Notes: generated by a model not told the origin, from the sequence alone. A stretch of DNA of 11,884 nt from an uncultured Helcococcus sp. (GCA_947253305.1 CAMXYZ010000026.1:1-11884), one strand, 5' to 3'. Shown: positions 1 through 7,393, numbered from the stretch's first letter. Numbers and translations: made by a program.

Positions 1-45
1 GATTGCCTCTTGTCTCGTGGGCTCGGAGATGTGTATAAGAGACAG
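1..45. other. Illumina Nextera adapter at contig end (artefact)
   Basis: This is not genomic sequence. Bases 27-45 are the 19-base Tn5 mosaic end, and bases 12-26 are the rest of the Nextera Read-2 adapter (GTCTCGTGGGCTCGG). Bases 4-11 (TGCCTCTT) sit exactly where the 8-base i7 index belongs and match, from memory, index N711 in primer orientation. Bases 1-3 (GAT) are the last bases of P7. The order P7-index-adapter-mosaic end is that of a library molecule read through a short insert and retained by the assembler. Genomic sequence starts at base 46. The minus-strand reading frame of atpD stays open across the whole adapter, so automatic annotation would append about 15 false residues (LSLIHISEPTRQEAI). 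Confidence 0.98.
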
Positions 46-1029
46 TGATAATACTGTTGTAGCATCTAAGTGAGAGAATGTAGTAGCTGGAGCAGGGTCT
101 GTCAAGTCGTCAGCTGGTACATATACAGCTTGAACTGATGTGATGGAACCACTCTTTGTAGATGTGATTCTTTCTTGTAATGCACCCATTTCTGTAGCTA
201 ATGTAGGCTGGTAACCTACAGCTGATGGCATACGACCTAATAGCGCAGAAACTTCTGAACCCGCTTGAGTAAATCTAAATATATTATCAATAAATAGTAA
301 TACATCTTGATTCTGTTCGTCTCTGAAATATTCAGCCATTGTTAATCCTGTTAGAGCAACTCTCATTCTAGCTCCTGGTGGCTCGTTCATTTGTCCAAAT
401 ACTAGTGCGGTATTTTTTATAACTCCAGATTCAACCATTTCGTAGTAAAGATCATTACCTTCTCTTGTTCTTTCACCAACTCCTGCGAATACTGAAAATC
501 CACCATGCTCTTTAGCAATATTATTGATTAATTCTTGTATAAGAACTGTCTTACCAACACCAGCACCACCAAATAGTCCAACCTTACCACCTTTGGAATA
601 TGGTGCCATTAAATCGATAACCTTAATTCCTGTTTCAAACAATTCTGTTGAAGGAATTAAATCTTCAAATACTGGTGGTTTCTTATGTATAGGCAGTCTT
701 TCTACTTCTTCACCTAATTCTTTTTCTTTGTCGATTGTATGACCTAGAACATTAAAAAGTCTTCCTAAAGTTGCATCTCCAACTGGAACTGAGATAGGAG
801 CACCTGTATCTAATGCTTTATCTCCTCTTACAAGTCCATCGGTTGAAGTCATAGATATACATCTTACAATTTCATCTCCAATATGTTGGGAAACTTCAGC
901 TATGACTTTTTTATCACCACTTTCAATTTCAATGGCATTAAGTAGATTAGGTAATTTACCTAATGAAAATTTAATATCTAGTACAGGCCCAATCACTTGG
1001 ACAACTTTACCAATATTTTCATTCGCCAT
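46..1029 (-). CDS. atpD: F1 ATP synthase beta subunit, 3'-truncated by contig end
   Basis: Catalytic subunit of F1, which makes or hydrolyses ATP at the cytoplasmic face of the membrane. The gene starts at an ATG ending at 1029 (MANENIGKVV), 15 bases after the atpG stop, with an AGAAAGGA ribosome site. Only the first 328 residues are genomic, against roughly 465 for the family, so the C-terminal helical domain with the DELSEED region is missing. Visible motifs are the Walker A GGAGVGKT at residues 154-161 (Lys160), the catalytic Glu186 in GERTREGNDLYYEM, and the Walker B strand ending in Asp248 (LLFIDNIF). The last native residues are DATTVLS. The truncation is a sequencing-library artefact, not a pseudogene: the ORF shows no stop or frameshift and continues into adapter. 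atpC (epsilon) would be expected downstream, outside the window. Confidence 0.97.
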
Positions 1030-1044
1030 GCTTTTTCCTTTCTT

Positions 1045-1902
1045 CTAGTTAAGAGCTTCCGCACCACCAACAATCTCTGAAATTTCTTGTGTAATGGATG
1101 CTTGTCTAGCTCTATTATATTCTAATTTTAATTCGTCTAATAATTCTTCACCATTATCATTCGCATTTTCCATCGCCGTTCTTCTAGAAGCATGTTCTGA
1201 TGTTATACCTTCTAAAAGACAACCAAATAATGTTACATTAACATATTGTTTTATCATTTGTGTTAAAACTACTGTAGGTGAAGGTTCAAATTCGAAATCA
1301 ATTTTCTTGTATTTTTCTGACTTTTTAAATCCTGAAACCGGAAGTAATTTTATCGCTTCAGTCTCTAAAGATACAACTGAATTAAATTTTGTATATACAA
1401 TATAAACTTCATCAAAATCTTCATTTAAAAACTTTGAAACAAAGTATGATCCTATCGATGCTGCATCATCCATATTTGGCTCATCACCAATATAAGTGAA
1501 ATCAGTATTCACTTCAACGCCTCTTCTTCTTAATGTCTCAACCGATCTGATACCAGTTGTATATACATGATTTACTGCATCTTCATTTTCTTTGATATTC
1601 TTGAGTACTTTATTTGTAATATTAATATTGTATCCACCTGCAAGTCCTTTATCACTAGCAACTACGATAATTGCTCGATTTTTGACTTCTCTTTCAATCA
1701 TCAATTCTGATTGAGTATTAGAAATTCCAAGTATTGAATTAATATTATTATATACAATATCGAAATATGGTTTTGTACCTTCTAGTCTCTGTCTTGATTT
1801 TCTTAGCTTAGCTGATGCTACTAACTCCATAGCATTGGTAATTTGCATAATGCTTCCGATACCTTGAATTCTTCTTCTAATATCTTGTGTGCTTTGTGAC
1901 AT
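1045..1902 (-). CDS. atpG: F1 ATP synthase gamma subunit
   Basis: Central rotor shaft of F1, which couples rotation of the c-ring to the alpha/beta hexamer. The 285 residues match the usual size. Both family hallmarks are present: the N-terminal helix with SIMQITNAMELVASAKLRK (about residues 17-35), and the C-terminal helix with ENANDNGEELLDELKLEYNRAR-type sequence followed by QASITQEISEIVGGAEAL. These two antiparallel helices form the coiled-coil axle. Between them lies a Rossmann-like domain (for example residues 76-90, RAIIVVASDKGLAGG). It starts with ATG 12 bases after the atpA stop, preceded by AAAGAGGT. It is the eighth visible gene of the atp operon and is probably translated in step with atpA and atpD. 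No anomalies were seen. Confidence 0.97.
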   Translation of the reverse strand: MSQSTQDIRRRIQGIGSIMQITNAMELVASAKLRKSRQRLEGTKPYFDIVYNNINSILGISNTQSELMIEREVKNRAIIVVASDKGLAGGYNINITNKVLKNIKENEDAVNHVYTTGIRSVETLRRRGVEVNTDFTYIGDEPNMDDAASIGSYFVSKFLNEDFDEVYIVYTKFNSVVSLETEAIKLLPVSGFKKSEKYKKIDFEFEPSPTVVLTQMIKQYVNVTLFGCLLEGITSEHASRRTAMENANDNGEELLDELKLEYNRARQASITQEISEIVGGAEALN

Positions 1903-1914
1903 AATTACCTCTTT

Positions 1915-3417
1915 CTAAGCAAAAGTCTTTTTGAATTCTTCTATAACTTCATGTATTTCTTTTTCAAGATTTTCATCAAATTTTTCTTCAATAATTCTAT
2001 TTCTTAGTTCCACATAATTATTTCTGAAATATTCTATTAGATTTTCTTCAAAATCTTTTACTCTATCTAATTCTACATCTTTTAATAGTCCACGAGTAAT
2101 AGCATAAAGTATAATTACTTGATCTCTTACATCCATTGGAGAGTTTTGTTTTTGTTTCATAATCTCCATTATTCTTTGTCCATGATCAAGTTTTGCTTTT
2201 GTCGCACTATCAAGTTCGGAACCAAATTGGGAGAATGATTCTAATTCTCTAAATTGTGCTAACTCTAATTTTATACCGCCTGAAACTTTCTTCATAGCTG
2301 GTAATTGAGCAGCCCCCCCAACTCTAGATACTGATAATCCTGAGTTAATTGCCGGTCTTTGTCCAGCGAAGAATAGTTCGGATTCTAGGAACATTTGTCC
2401 ATCAGTTATAGAAATTACATTTGTTGGAATATAAGCTGAGATATCTCCAGCTTGTGTCTCAATTATAGGAAGTGCTGTAATTGAGCCTCCTCCTAGTTCA
2501 TCACTTAATTTAGCAGCTCTTTCAAGCAATCTTGAATGTAAGTAGAATACATCCCCTGGATAAGCTTCACGTCCCGGTGGTCTTCTTAATAGTAATGACA
2601 TTGCTCTATATGCAACAGCATGTTTTGTTAAGTCATCATAAACTATTAGAACATCCTTACCTTGATGCATGAATTCTTCTGCCATAGCTACTCCAGAATA
2701 TGGAGCTAAATATTGTAATGGAGCTAATTTTGATGCTGATTCAGATACTACAATTGTGTAATCCATCGCACCTGTTTTTTCAAATAAATCTACAATACCT
2801 GCTACTGTTGATTCCTTCTGTCCAATAGCTACATAAATACAAATAACATCTTTTCCTTTTTGATTAAGTATTGTATCTACGGCAATTGTTGTCTTTCCTG
2901 TTTGTTTATCTCCGATTATTAATTCTCTTTGTCCTTTTCCAATTGGTATCAATGAGTCTATAGCTTTGATACCTGTTTGAAGTGGTTCATCAACTGACTT
3001 TCTGTCAATAACTTGTGGCGCTTCAGATTCAACTGGTCTAAACTTGTCCGCTTTAATGCTTCCCTTTCCATCAATTGCTTGTCCCAATGAATTAACAACT
3101 CTACCAATTAATTGGTCTCCTACAGGAACTTCAACAATTCTACCAGTTCTTTTAACCTTGCTACCTTCTTTTAGATTACTATCGTCCCCTAAAAGCACTG
3201 CACCGATATTGTTTTCTTCAAGGTTTAGAGCCATACCATATACTCCACCCTCAAATTCTATTAACTCTCCAGCCATACAGTCGTCAAGTCCATGAACACG
3301 TGAAATACCATCACCAACTTCGATAATTGTACCTTCTTCAACTATTTCAGTTTTTTGATCATATCTTTCAATCATCGATTTGATGACTGAACTAATCTCT
3401 TCAGGTTTTAATTTCAT
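1915..3417 (-). CDS. atpA: F1 ATP synthase alpha subunit
   Basis: Non-catalytic nucleotide-binding subunit alternating with beta in the F1 hexamer. The 500 residues are full length. The order is an N-terminal beta-barrel (about 25-95), a nucleotide-binding domain with P-loop GDKQTGKT at 169-176 (Lys175), and a C-terminal helical domain (about 380-500). The ATP synthase alpha/beta signature PAINSGLSVS is at 355-364, followed directly by Arg365, the arginine finger that reaches into the catalytic site on beta. The start codon abuts the atpH stop (TAGATG, no spacer), and its ribosome site (GAAGGTGA) lies inside the last codons of atpH. That arrangement implies translational coupling and no internal promoter. 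All key residues are present. Confidence 0.98.
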   Translation of the reverse strand: MKLKPEEISSVIKSMIERYDQKTEIVEEGTIIEVGDGISRVHGLDDCMAGELIEFEGGVYGMALNLEENNIGAVLLGDDSNLKEGSKVKRTGRIVEVPVGDQLIGRVVNSLGQAIDGKGSIKADKFRPVESEAPQVIDRKSVDEPLQTGIKAIDSLIPIGKGQRELIIGDKQTGKTTIAVDTILNQKGKDVICIYVAIGQKESTVAGIVDLFEKTGAMDYTIVVSESASKLAPLQYLAPYSGVAMAEEFMHQGKDVLIVYDDLTKHAVAYRAMSLLLRRPPGREAYPGDVFYLHSRLLERAAKLSDELGGGSITALPIIETQAGDISAYIPTNVISITDGQMFLESELFFAGQRPAINSGLSVSRVGGAAQLPAMKKVSGGIKLELAQFRELESFSQFGSELDSATKAKLDHGQRIMEIMKQKQNSPMDVRDQVIILYAITRGLLKDVELDRVKDFEENLIEYFRNNYVELRNRIIEEKFDENLEKEIHEVIEEFKKTFA

Positions 3418-3957
3418 CTATTCACCTTCTTTCATCAAGTGAGCTTTTAGGCTTGTTAGTCTATTTTTAATACTATTGTCTATTCTCTTACCTTCAAGTT
3501 CTATAGATATTCCACCTATTAGGCTCTCATCTATTTTATTTACTAGCTCAACTTTTTTATCAAATTTCTTACTTAAAACATTTTCCAAATCTTTCATTTG
3601 TGATTCAGTTAATTCTTTTATAGAATACACGATACCTTCTTCAATGTTTTTTTCTTCATTATATTTTTTATTAAATTCCCTTGTCAAATCTTCAAATATG
3701 GAAAATCTAGATTTGTCAATTAAAACAAAAGCTAAATTTAATGCATCTTTTTCTAAATCTTTAAAGACTTCAGAAAACACTTCTTTCTTCGCTTCTTTTT
3801 CAATTGATGGGCTAGTTAATATCCTATTTAGTTGACTATATTCTTTCAATATATTATTTACTTCATTTAAATCCTTTTTATGAATATCTAAATTATTCTT
3901 TTCTTTAGATAGTTCAAAAAAAGCTTCTGAATATACTCTAACTGCAGGATTAATCAT
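3418..3957 (-). CDS. atpH: F1 ATP synthase delta subunit (OSCP-like)
   Basis: Peripheral-stalk subunit that ties the b-subunit dimer to the top of F1. The 179 residues are normal for the family. The N-terminal helical domain (about 1-105) begins with INPAVRVYSEAFFELSKE. The C-terminal domain contains the typical pattern LIGGISIELEGKRIDNSIKNRL (split around residues 147-168), which is the recognisable end of delta/OSCP proteins. The start overlaps the atpF stop by 8 bases (ATGATTAA), and its ribosome site GGAGGA lies within atpF. Delta is the least conserved F1 subunit, so identification rests on the C-terminal motif, size and position between atpF and atpA; together these leave little doubt. 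Confidence 0.95.
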   Translation of the reverse strand: MINPAVRVYSEAFFELSKEKNNLDIHKKDLNEVNNILKEYSQLNRILTSPSIEKEAKKEVFSEVFKDLEKDALNLAFVLIDKSRFSIFEDLTREFNKKYNEEKNIEEGIVYSIKELTESQMKDLENVLSKKFDKKVELVNKIDESLIGGISIELEGKRIDNSIKNRLTSLKAHLMKEGE

Positions 3958-4453
3958 TGCCTTCCTCCAAATCTTTAATAAATGATTTTACTAATTCTTT
4001 ATCTTGATTTGAATCCATCTTTTCATTTAATACTTTTTCAGCTAAATTTAGCGCTATATCTGCTATTTCCTCATTCATTGATTTCATAGTCTTTAGTCTC
4101 TCATTTTCTAAATCACGCTTTCCTTTTTCAAGTTCTTGTCTGGCTAATTCTTTAGACTCACTAATAGCTTTAGCCTTAATGTCTTCTCCAAGTGCTCTAG
4201 CACTTGAAACAATTTCTGATGATTCTTGTCTTGCATTAAGGATCTTTTCATCGTACTTTCTTTTAAGTCTCTCAGCTTCTTGATTCTTATGTTCACTTTC
4301 GCTAATTTGATTTTGAACATATTCTTGTCTTTTTCTCAATAATTCTGATATTGGACCGAATACCTTTCGTGATAATACTAATAAAAGAACTCCTACAGAT
4401 AATATAGTTAATAAAGTATCTTGTAAGTTAGGGATGACTCTAATGTCAATCAT
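3950..4453 (-). CDS. atpF: F0 ATP synthase subunit b
   Basis: Peripheral-stalk subunit: an N-terminal membrane anchor followed by a long cytoplasmic coiled coil that dimerises and holds delta and alpha still while the rotor turns. Residues about 10-29 (LQDTLLTILSVGVLLLVLS) form the single membrane segment, followed by FGPISELLRKRQEYV, a typical b-subunit junction. Residues about 38-150 are highly charged and rich in Glu, Lys, Ala and Gln, with heptad-like spacing. The 167 residues are normal. It begins at ATG 16 bases after the atpE stop, with a strong AAGGGGGA ribosome site. There is one b gene, not the b/b' pair of phototrophs. Confidence 0.95.
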   Translation of the reverse strand: MIDIRVIPNLQDTLLTILSVGVLLLVLSRKVFGPISELLRKRQEYVQNQISESEHKNQEAERLKRKYDEKILNARQESSEIVSSARALGEDIKAKAISESKELARQELEKGKRDLENERLKTMKSMNEEIADIALNLAEKVLNEKMDSNQDKELVKSFIKDLEEGND

Positions 4454-4469
4454 AAAATCCCCCTTCTAA

Positions 4470-4736
4470 TTATAGTCCACCTAATAATGGTCTAATGAAT
4501 AGTAAGATAATTGCAACAACCAATGAATAAATACCTGTTGATTCAGCAACTGCAGCACCTATTAATAGTGTTTGAATAATATCACCTTTTGCTTCTGGTT
4601 GTCTTCCTACAGCTTCAACAGCTTTACCTGCTGCGTATCCTTGTCCAATACCAGGTCCTAAACCTGCGATCATCGCTAAACCAGCACCTACTGCTGATAA
4701 ACCTAATACAAAAGCTTCATTACTGATGTTTCCCAT
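4470..4736 (-). CDS. atpE: F0 ATP synthase subunit c, Na+-binding type
   Basis: Rotor-ring proteolipid whose carboxylate carries the coupling ion across the membrane. The 88 residues form two membrane helices (about 8-40 and 53-82) joined by the polar loop RQPEAKGD (45-52). Helix 1 has the glycine-rich packing motif (GAGLAMIAGLGPGIGQG). The ion site reads Gln32, Glu65, Ser66, Thr67 and Tyr70 (AESTGIYS), which are the side chains that coordinate Na+ in the Ilyobacter tartaricus c-ring, at the same numbering. Proton-type c subunits lack this Gln/Ser/Thr set. I therefore infer that the synthase is coupled to Na+, or at least can bind it. The gene has the best Shine-Dalgarno of the operon, consistent with the many copies of c needed per enzyme. 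Confidence 0.97.
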   Translation of the reverse strand: MGNISNEAFVLGLSAVGAGLAMIAGLGPGIGQGYAAGKAVEAVGRQPEAKGDIIQTLLIGAAVAESTGIYSLVVAIILLFIRPLLGGL

Positions 4737-4741
4737 TTTTT

Positions 4742-4747
4742 CCTCCT
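4742..4747 (-). promoter_or_regulatory. Consensus ribosome binding site of atpE
   Basis: On the minus strand AGGAGG lies 5 bases before the atpE ATG and overlaps the atpB stop codon (TAGGAGG). It is the strongest match to the anti-Shine-Dalgarno sequence among the operon's start sites. The most simply read meaning is high translation of subunit c relative to its neighbours, as the ring stoichiometry demands. Confidence 0.8.
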
Positions 4748-5456
4748 AATTTTTCTTTACTTCTTGTGTCCTGTCACCTACAGCCAATCCGACATTAACC
4801 ATTGTTAGCATAAGGAATACAAATGTTTGTACTGTCCCTGCAAATATATCGAAATAAGCATGAAATGGTGGCGCAATAAACGGTATAATATAAATTGAAA
4901 TACTGGATAATGCCGAGTATAACAATGTTGTAATTATAACACCGCTAAGTATATTTCCGAATAAACGGAATGACAATGATATCGGATCTGCTAATGCACC
5001 AACCACATTAATTGGGAATAATAATGGGATTGGTTCAAAGAAGCCTCCGACAAATCCTTTAAATCCACTGAATCTTATCGTATTGATATGAATTAAGAAT
5101 GTTGTAATTAAAGCCAGAGTCATCGGAACTACATAGTTTGATGTTGGCGGCTTAAGTCCTACTAATCCAGATAAATTAGATGCTATTAGAAAAAGCGCTA
5201 ATGTTCCCATATATGGAACAAATCCTTGATTTCCCTTACCCATAGTATCTCCCACTAGCTTTTGCATACCTTCTACAAATATTTCTGCCAATAAAAGAAT
5301 CCCTTTTGGTTTTTCTCTAAAATCCGCTTTCTTAGCTTTGTGACCGATTATGAATGCTATTATGCTTAAAAATATAACAACAATCACAGCATTTACAACT
5401 TCAGGGGAAATAGTATATGTCTTGCCGTTTATAAAAATATCTAAACTTATTTCCAT
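4746..5456 (-). CDS. atpB: F0 ATP synthase subunit a
   Basis: Membrane stator that supplies the two ion half-channels facing the c-ring. With the chosen start the protein has 236 residues and several hydrophobic segments (about 20-38, 84-101, 108-126, 145-183, 187-225). The essential stator arginine is Arg164 in DPISLSFRLFGN, followed by the conserved NILSG. The last long helix carries GTVQTFVFLMLT with the conserved Gln210. The start is the ATG at 5456 (MEISLDIFING), because a good AAGGA site lies 7 bases upstream. A longer frame opening at a TTG at 5498 would add MKRKKKKLSRKEDG, overlap atpI by 29 bases and lack a comparable site, so I reject it. The gene follows the atpI stop by 13 bases. 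Confidence 0.96.
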   Translation of the reverse strand: MEISLDIFINGKTYTISPEVVNAVIVVIFLSIIAFIIGHKAKKADFREKPKGILLLAEIFVEGMQKLVGDTMGKGNQGFVPYMGTLALFLIASNLSGLVGLKPPTSNYVVPMTLALITTFLIHINTIRFSGFKGFVGGFFEPIPLLFPINVVGALADPISLSFRLFGNILSGVIITTLLYSALSSISIYIIPFIAPPFHAYFDIFAGTVQTFVFLMLTMVNVGLAVGDRTQEVKKN

Positions 5457-5461
5457 ACCGT

Positions 5462-5470
5462 CTTCCTTCC
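5462..5470 (-). promoter_or_regulatory. Ribosome binding site deciding the atpB start
   Basis: On the minus strand GGAAGGAAG, with AAGGA centred 7 bases before the ATG at 5456, marks the real atpB start. No similar site precedes the in-frame TTG at 5498. The first bases of this site overlap the end of the atpI stop codon. Confidence 0.75.
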
Positions 5471-5865
5471 TAGAAAGTTTTTTTTTCTTTCTTTTCAAAA
5501 ATTAGCGAATACAAATTATAGATATATACTACTATCTTTACACTTAGCAGTCCCAACGCTGTTGTAAAGAAATCTAAATATATTGACTTCGCACTAACAA
5601 AGAGTAATATCCCAGAAATTATATATCTAATAATATAATTTATTACCATCATTCGTTTAGCTTGAATTGGAGTTTTTTCAATAGCAGAAATTATATTAAG
5701 ATGAATTATCTTAAAAAATATTAAATTAAATATTCCACCCACTATCACTCCTGTTATCAAAGGTAAGTATTGCTCTGAAAAAACAAAGAATAAAATTGAT
5801 TCTAAAGCTAATAAAATTAAAACTCTAATCACAATTTTATTAAAATATTGATTTGTATTAATCAT
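5470..5865 (-). CDS. atpI: ATP synthase subunit I (AtpI-like membrane protein)
   Basis: Small integral membrane protein of 131 residues with four predicted membrane segments (about 11-30, 33-53, 73-92, 96-122) and a lysine-rich C-terminus (EKKEKKTF). The size, four-helix layout and position between an AtpZ-like gene and atpB match the AtpI/subunit I family. That family is reported to help c-ring assembly in Na+ ATP synthases and is not part of the final enzyme. Residues 38-50 (TGVIVGGIFNLIF) fit the family's glycine-containing second helix. Its start overlaps the atpZ stop by 8 bases (ATGATTAA), indicating coupled translation. Sequence conservation in this family is low, so the call leans on topology and context. 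Confidence 0.85.
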   Translation of the reverse strand: MINTNQYFNKIVIRVLILLALESILFFVFSEQYLPLITGVIVGGIFNLIFFKIIHLNIISAIEKTPIQAKRMMVINYIIRYIISGILLFVSAKSIYLDFFTTALGLLSVKIVVYIYNLYSLIFEKKEKKTF

Positions 5866-6076
5866 CCTTATCTTTACCTTCCTCTACAGGATTAAGCTTT
5901 GTGATGAGCTTATATGTATTGATAAATCCTGCTATTACACCAAATATCATTATGATAATTGAAAATATCCAATCTGTTCCAATCCACTTATCTAATAACG
6001 AACCAATCCAAAGACCCAATAAAATTGGAGTTAAAAGACTGATTCCTACTTGTGTAATTAAAACTAAATTCTTCAT
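5858..6076 (-). CDS. atpZ: AtpZ/AtpI-family small membrane protein
   Basis: First gene of the atp operon. The 72 residues form two membrane helices (about 5-27 and 34-58) joined by DKWIGTDW, with an acidic cytoplasmic tail (EEGKDKDD). The pattern of a glycine-containing first helix, a short DKW-type turn and a second helix ending in NTYKLI is that of the putative F0F1-ATPase subunit family (Pfam ATPase_gene1, AtpZ). AtpZ, with AtpI, has been linked in some bacteria to divalent cation movement or assembly of the synthase; neither role can be read from the sequence. The ATG at 6076 has an AGGAG ribosome site 7 bases upstream. Its end overlaps atpI. Confidence 0.85.
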   Translation of the reverse strand: MKNLVLITQVGISLLTPILLGLWIGSLLDKWIGTDWIFSIIIMIFGVIAGFINTYKLITKLNPVEEGKDKDD

Positions 6077-6095
6077 TTTCTTACTCCTGTTATAG

Positions 6096-6129
6096 ATTAT
6101 ATTCTATAGTATATAGCCTAAGAATTCAA
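6096..6129 (-). promoter_or_regulatory. Candidate sigma-A promoter of the atp operon
   Basis: On the minus strand a TTGAAT box (6129-6124) is followed after 17 bases by TAGAAT (6106-6101). A consensus TATAAT overlaps it at 6101-6096 but would be 22 bases from the same -35 box. Either gives a very short leader of about 13-18 bases before the atpZ ATG. This is the only intergenic space long enough to hold the operon promoter. The -10 area also lies in a perfect inverted repeat (TATAGA, 6 bases, TCTATA, 6091-6108), which may only reflect AT-richness. The region 6097-6276 holds nothing else beyond the terminator of the upstream operon. Confidence 0.5.
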
Positions 6130-6174
6130 GCTAATATATATAATAAAAATATGATATCTTCAATATTTAAAATT

Positions 6175-6206
6175 AAAAAAGCGTATATAAAAATATACAC
6201 TTTTTT
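6175..6206 (-). terminator. Intrinsic terminator of the ccdA-thioredoxin-msrAB operon
   Basis: A 13-base-pair stem pairs 6175-6187 with 6194-6206 around a 6-base loop. In the minus-strand RNA the one non-Watson-Crick pair (6182/6199) is a G-U wobble; in the plus-strand RNA it would be a C-A mismatch. The structure is therefore selected for minus-strand transcription. The 3' arm ends in six U residues. It lies about 70 bases after the msrAB stop and separates that operon from the atp promoter. The A6/U6 base of the stem could give weaker activity on the other strand. Confidence 0.75.
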
Positions 6207-6276
6207 AATCTTTTTATTGAAATTATCTTATAAAATTGTTTAGTCCATATTTTATATGTGTAATCTCAAATTAAAA

Positions 6277-7383
6277 TTATTTTATCAAATATGTTAAATA
6301 ACCATATCCCTCTGCTTCCATCTCTTCAATCGGTATAAATCTTATAGAAGCACTATTGATACAATATCTTAGTCCACCAAGTTCCTTTGGTCCATCTTCA
6401 AATACATGACCTAGATGCGAATCACCACTTCTACTTCTAACCTCTGTTCTTTTCATATTGTAACTCAAGTCTTCAGTATATTTCACAACATCTTTAGAAA
6501 TTGGTTTTGTAAATGATGGCCAACCACAGCCAGAATTGAATTTATCAGTTGAAGTAAATAGAGGTTCGCCTGTAGCAACATCAACATATAGTCCTTTTTC
6601 TTCATTATCCCAATACTCATTTGAAAATGAGCTTTCTGTATCATTTTTCTGGGTCACATTATATTGTGATTCGGTTATCTTTTCTTTCAATTCCTCATCC
6701 GATGGTTTTGGATAAAGACTTGGATCTATCAAAACTTCGTTAGCTTTATTCATATCTATATGACAATATCCATTTGGATTCTTCGCTAAATAATCTTGAT
6801 GGTAATCTTCCGCCTCATAAAAGTTTTCTAATTCCTTAACTTCAACTACAATTTCTTTATCATATTTAGATTGTTCTTTTTTTAATCTATTCTCGATTAT
6901 TTCCTTATCGGAATCATCAGTATAGTAAATTCCAGATCTATATTGTATTCCTCTATCATTGCCTTGTTGATTAATACTTGTTGGATCAACTACCATTAAA
7001 TAATAATCTAATAATTTTTCTAAACTGATTCTTTCAGGATCATAAAACACTTCTACAGTCTCTGCATGTCCAGAACCAGATATAACTTCTTCATAGCTTG
7101 GTTTTTCTGTGCTTCCATTAGCATACCCACTGATTGCATCCGCAACTCCATAGACTCTCTCCATATAAGCTTCTACTCCCCAGAAGCATCCGCCAGCTAA
7201 ATATATCTTTTTCAATTCTTTATTTGAATAATCAATGTCTTTATTCGGATTTTCTGTGTTTGTATTTTTTTCATTTACTAGTATTTCGTCTATTTTTTTA
7301 TCAATATTTGATACCTGATCATCTGTTTTTCTACATCCTACCAATCCAAATATAAACACTAATATTAATAGTATTTTTTTCAT
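6277..7383 (-). CDS. msrAB: Fused methionine sulfoxide reductase MsrA-MsrB, lipoprotein
   Basis: Repairs both S- and R-methionine sulfoxide in proteins, apparently outside the cell membrane. The 368 residues start with a lipoprotein signal whose lipobox LVGC places the lipid-bearing cysteine at Cys17. A charged Asn/Asp/Lys-rich linker (18-57) follows. The MsrA domain (about 58-212) has catalytic Cys66 in GGCFWGVEAY and a likely resolving Cys207 in NPNGYCHI. The MsrB domain (about 236-355) has KFNSGCGWPSF with Cys286, RSRSGDSHLGHVF, and catalytic Cys341 in GLRYCINSASIRF. The two CxxC zinc pairs of many MsrB proteins are absent (GLYVDVATGEPLF replaces the first), so this is the zinc-free form. 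The protein has exactly five cysteines, all assignable. It lies 10 bases after a thioredoxin lipoprotein gene, its likely reductant, with AAGGA overlapping that gene's stop. Confidence 0.96.
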   Translation of the reverse strand: MKKILLILVFIFGLVGCRKTDDQVSNIDKKIDEILVNEKNTNTENPNKDIDYSNKELKKIYLAGGCFWGVEAYMERVYGVADAISGYANGSTEKPSYEEVISGSGHAETVEVFYDPERISLEKLLDYYLMVVDPTSINQQGNDRGIQYRSGIYYTDDSDKEIIENRLKKEQSKYDKEIVVEVKELENFYEAEDYHQDYLAKNPNGYCHIDMNKANEVLIDPSLYPKPSDEELKEKITESQYNVTQKNDTESSFSNEYWDNEEKGLYVDVATGEPLFTSTDKFNSGCGWPSFTKPISKDVVKYTEDLSYNMKRTEVRSRSGDSHLGHVFEDGPKELGGLRYCINSASIRFIPIEEMEAEGYGYLTYLIK

Positions 7384-7393
7384 TAATTATTCC

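Noticed and set aside
46..1029. Truncated atpD as a pseudogene or as a fusion with a short novel tail
   Set aside because: The break coincides exactly with the Tn5 mosaic end of a Nextera adapter, and the preceding 328 codons are intact, so this is a library artefact.
5457..5498. Longer atpB starting at TTG 5498 with a lysine-rich N-terminus
   Set aside because: It would overlap atpI by 29 bases and lacks a good ribosome site, while the ATG at 5456 has one 7 bases upstream and gives a family-like N-terminus.
6097..6276. Small RNA, riboswitch or extra small gene in the 180-base gap before the atp operon
   Set aside because: Apart from the terminator hairpin and candidate promoter, the sequence is plain AT-rich with no open frame bearing a ribosome site and no further structured element.
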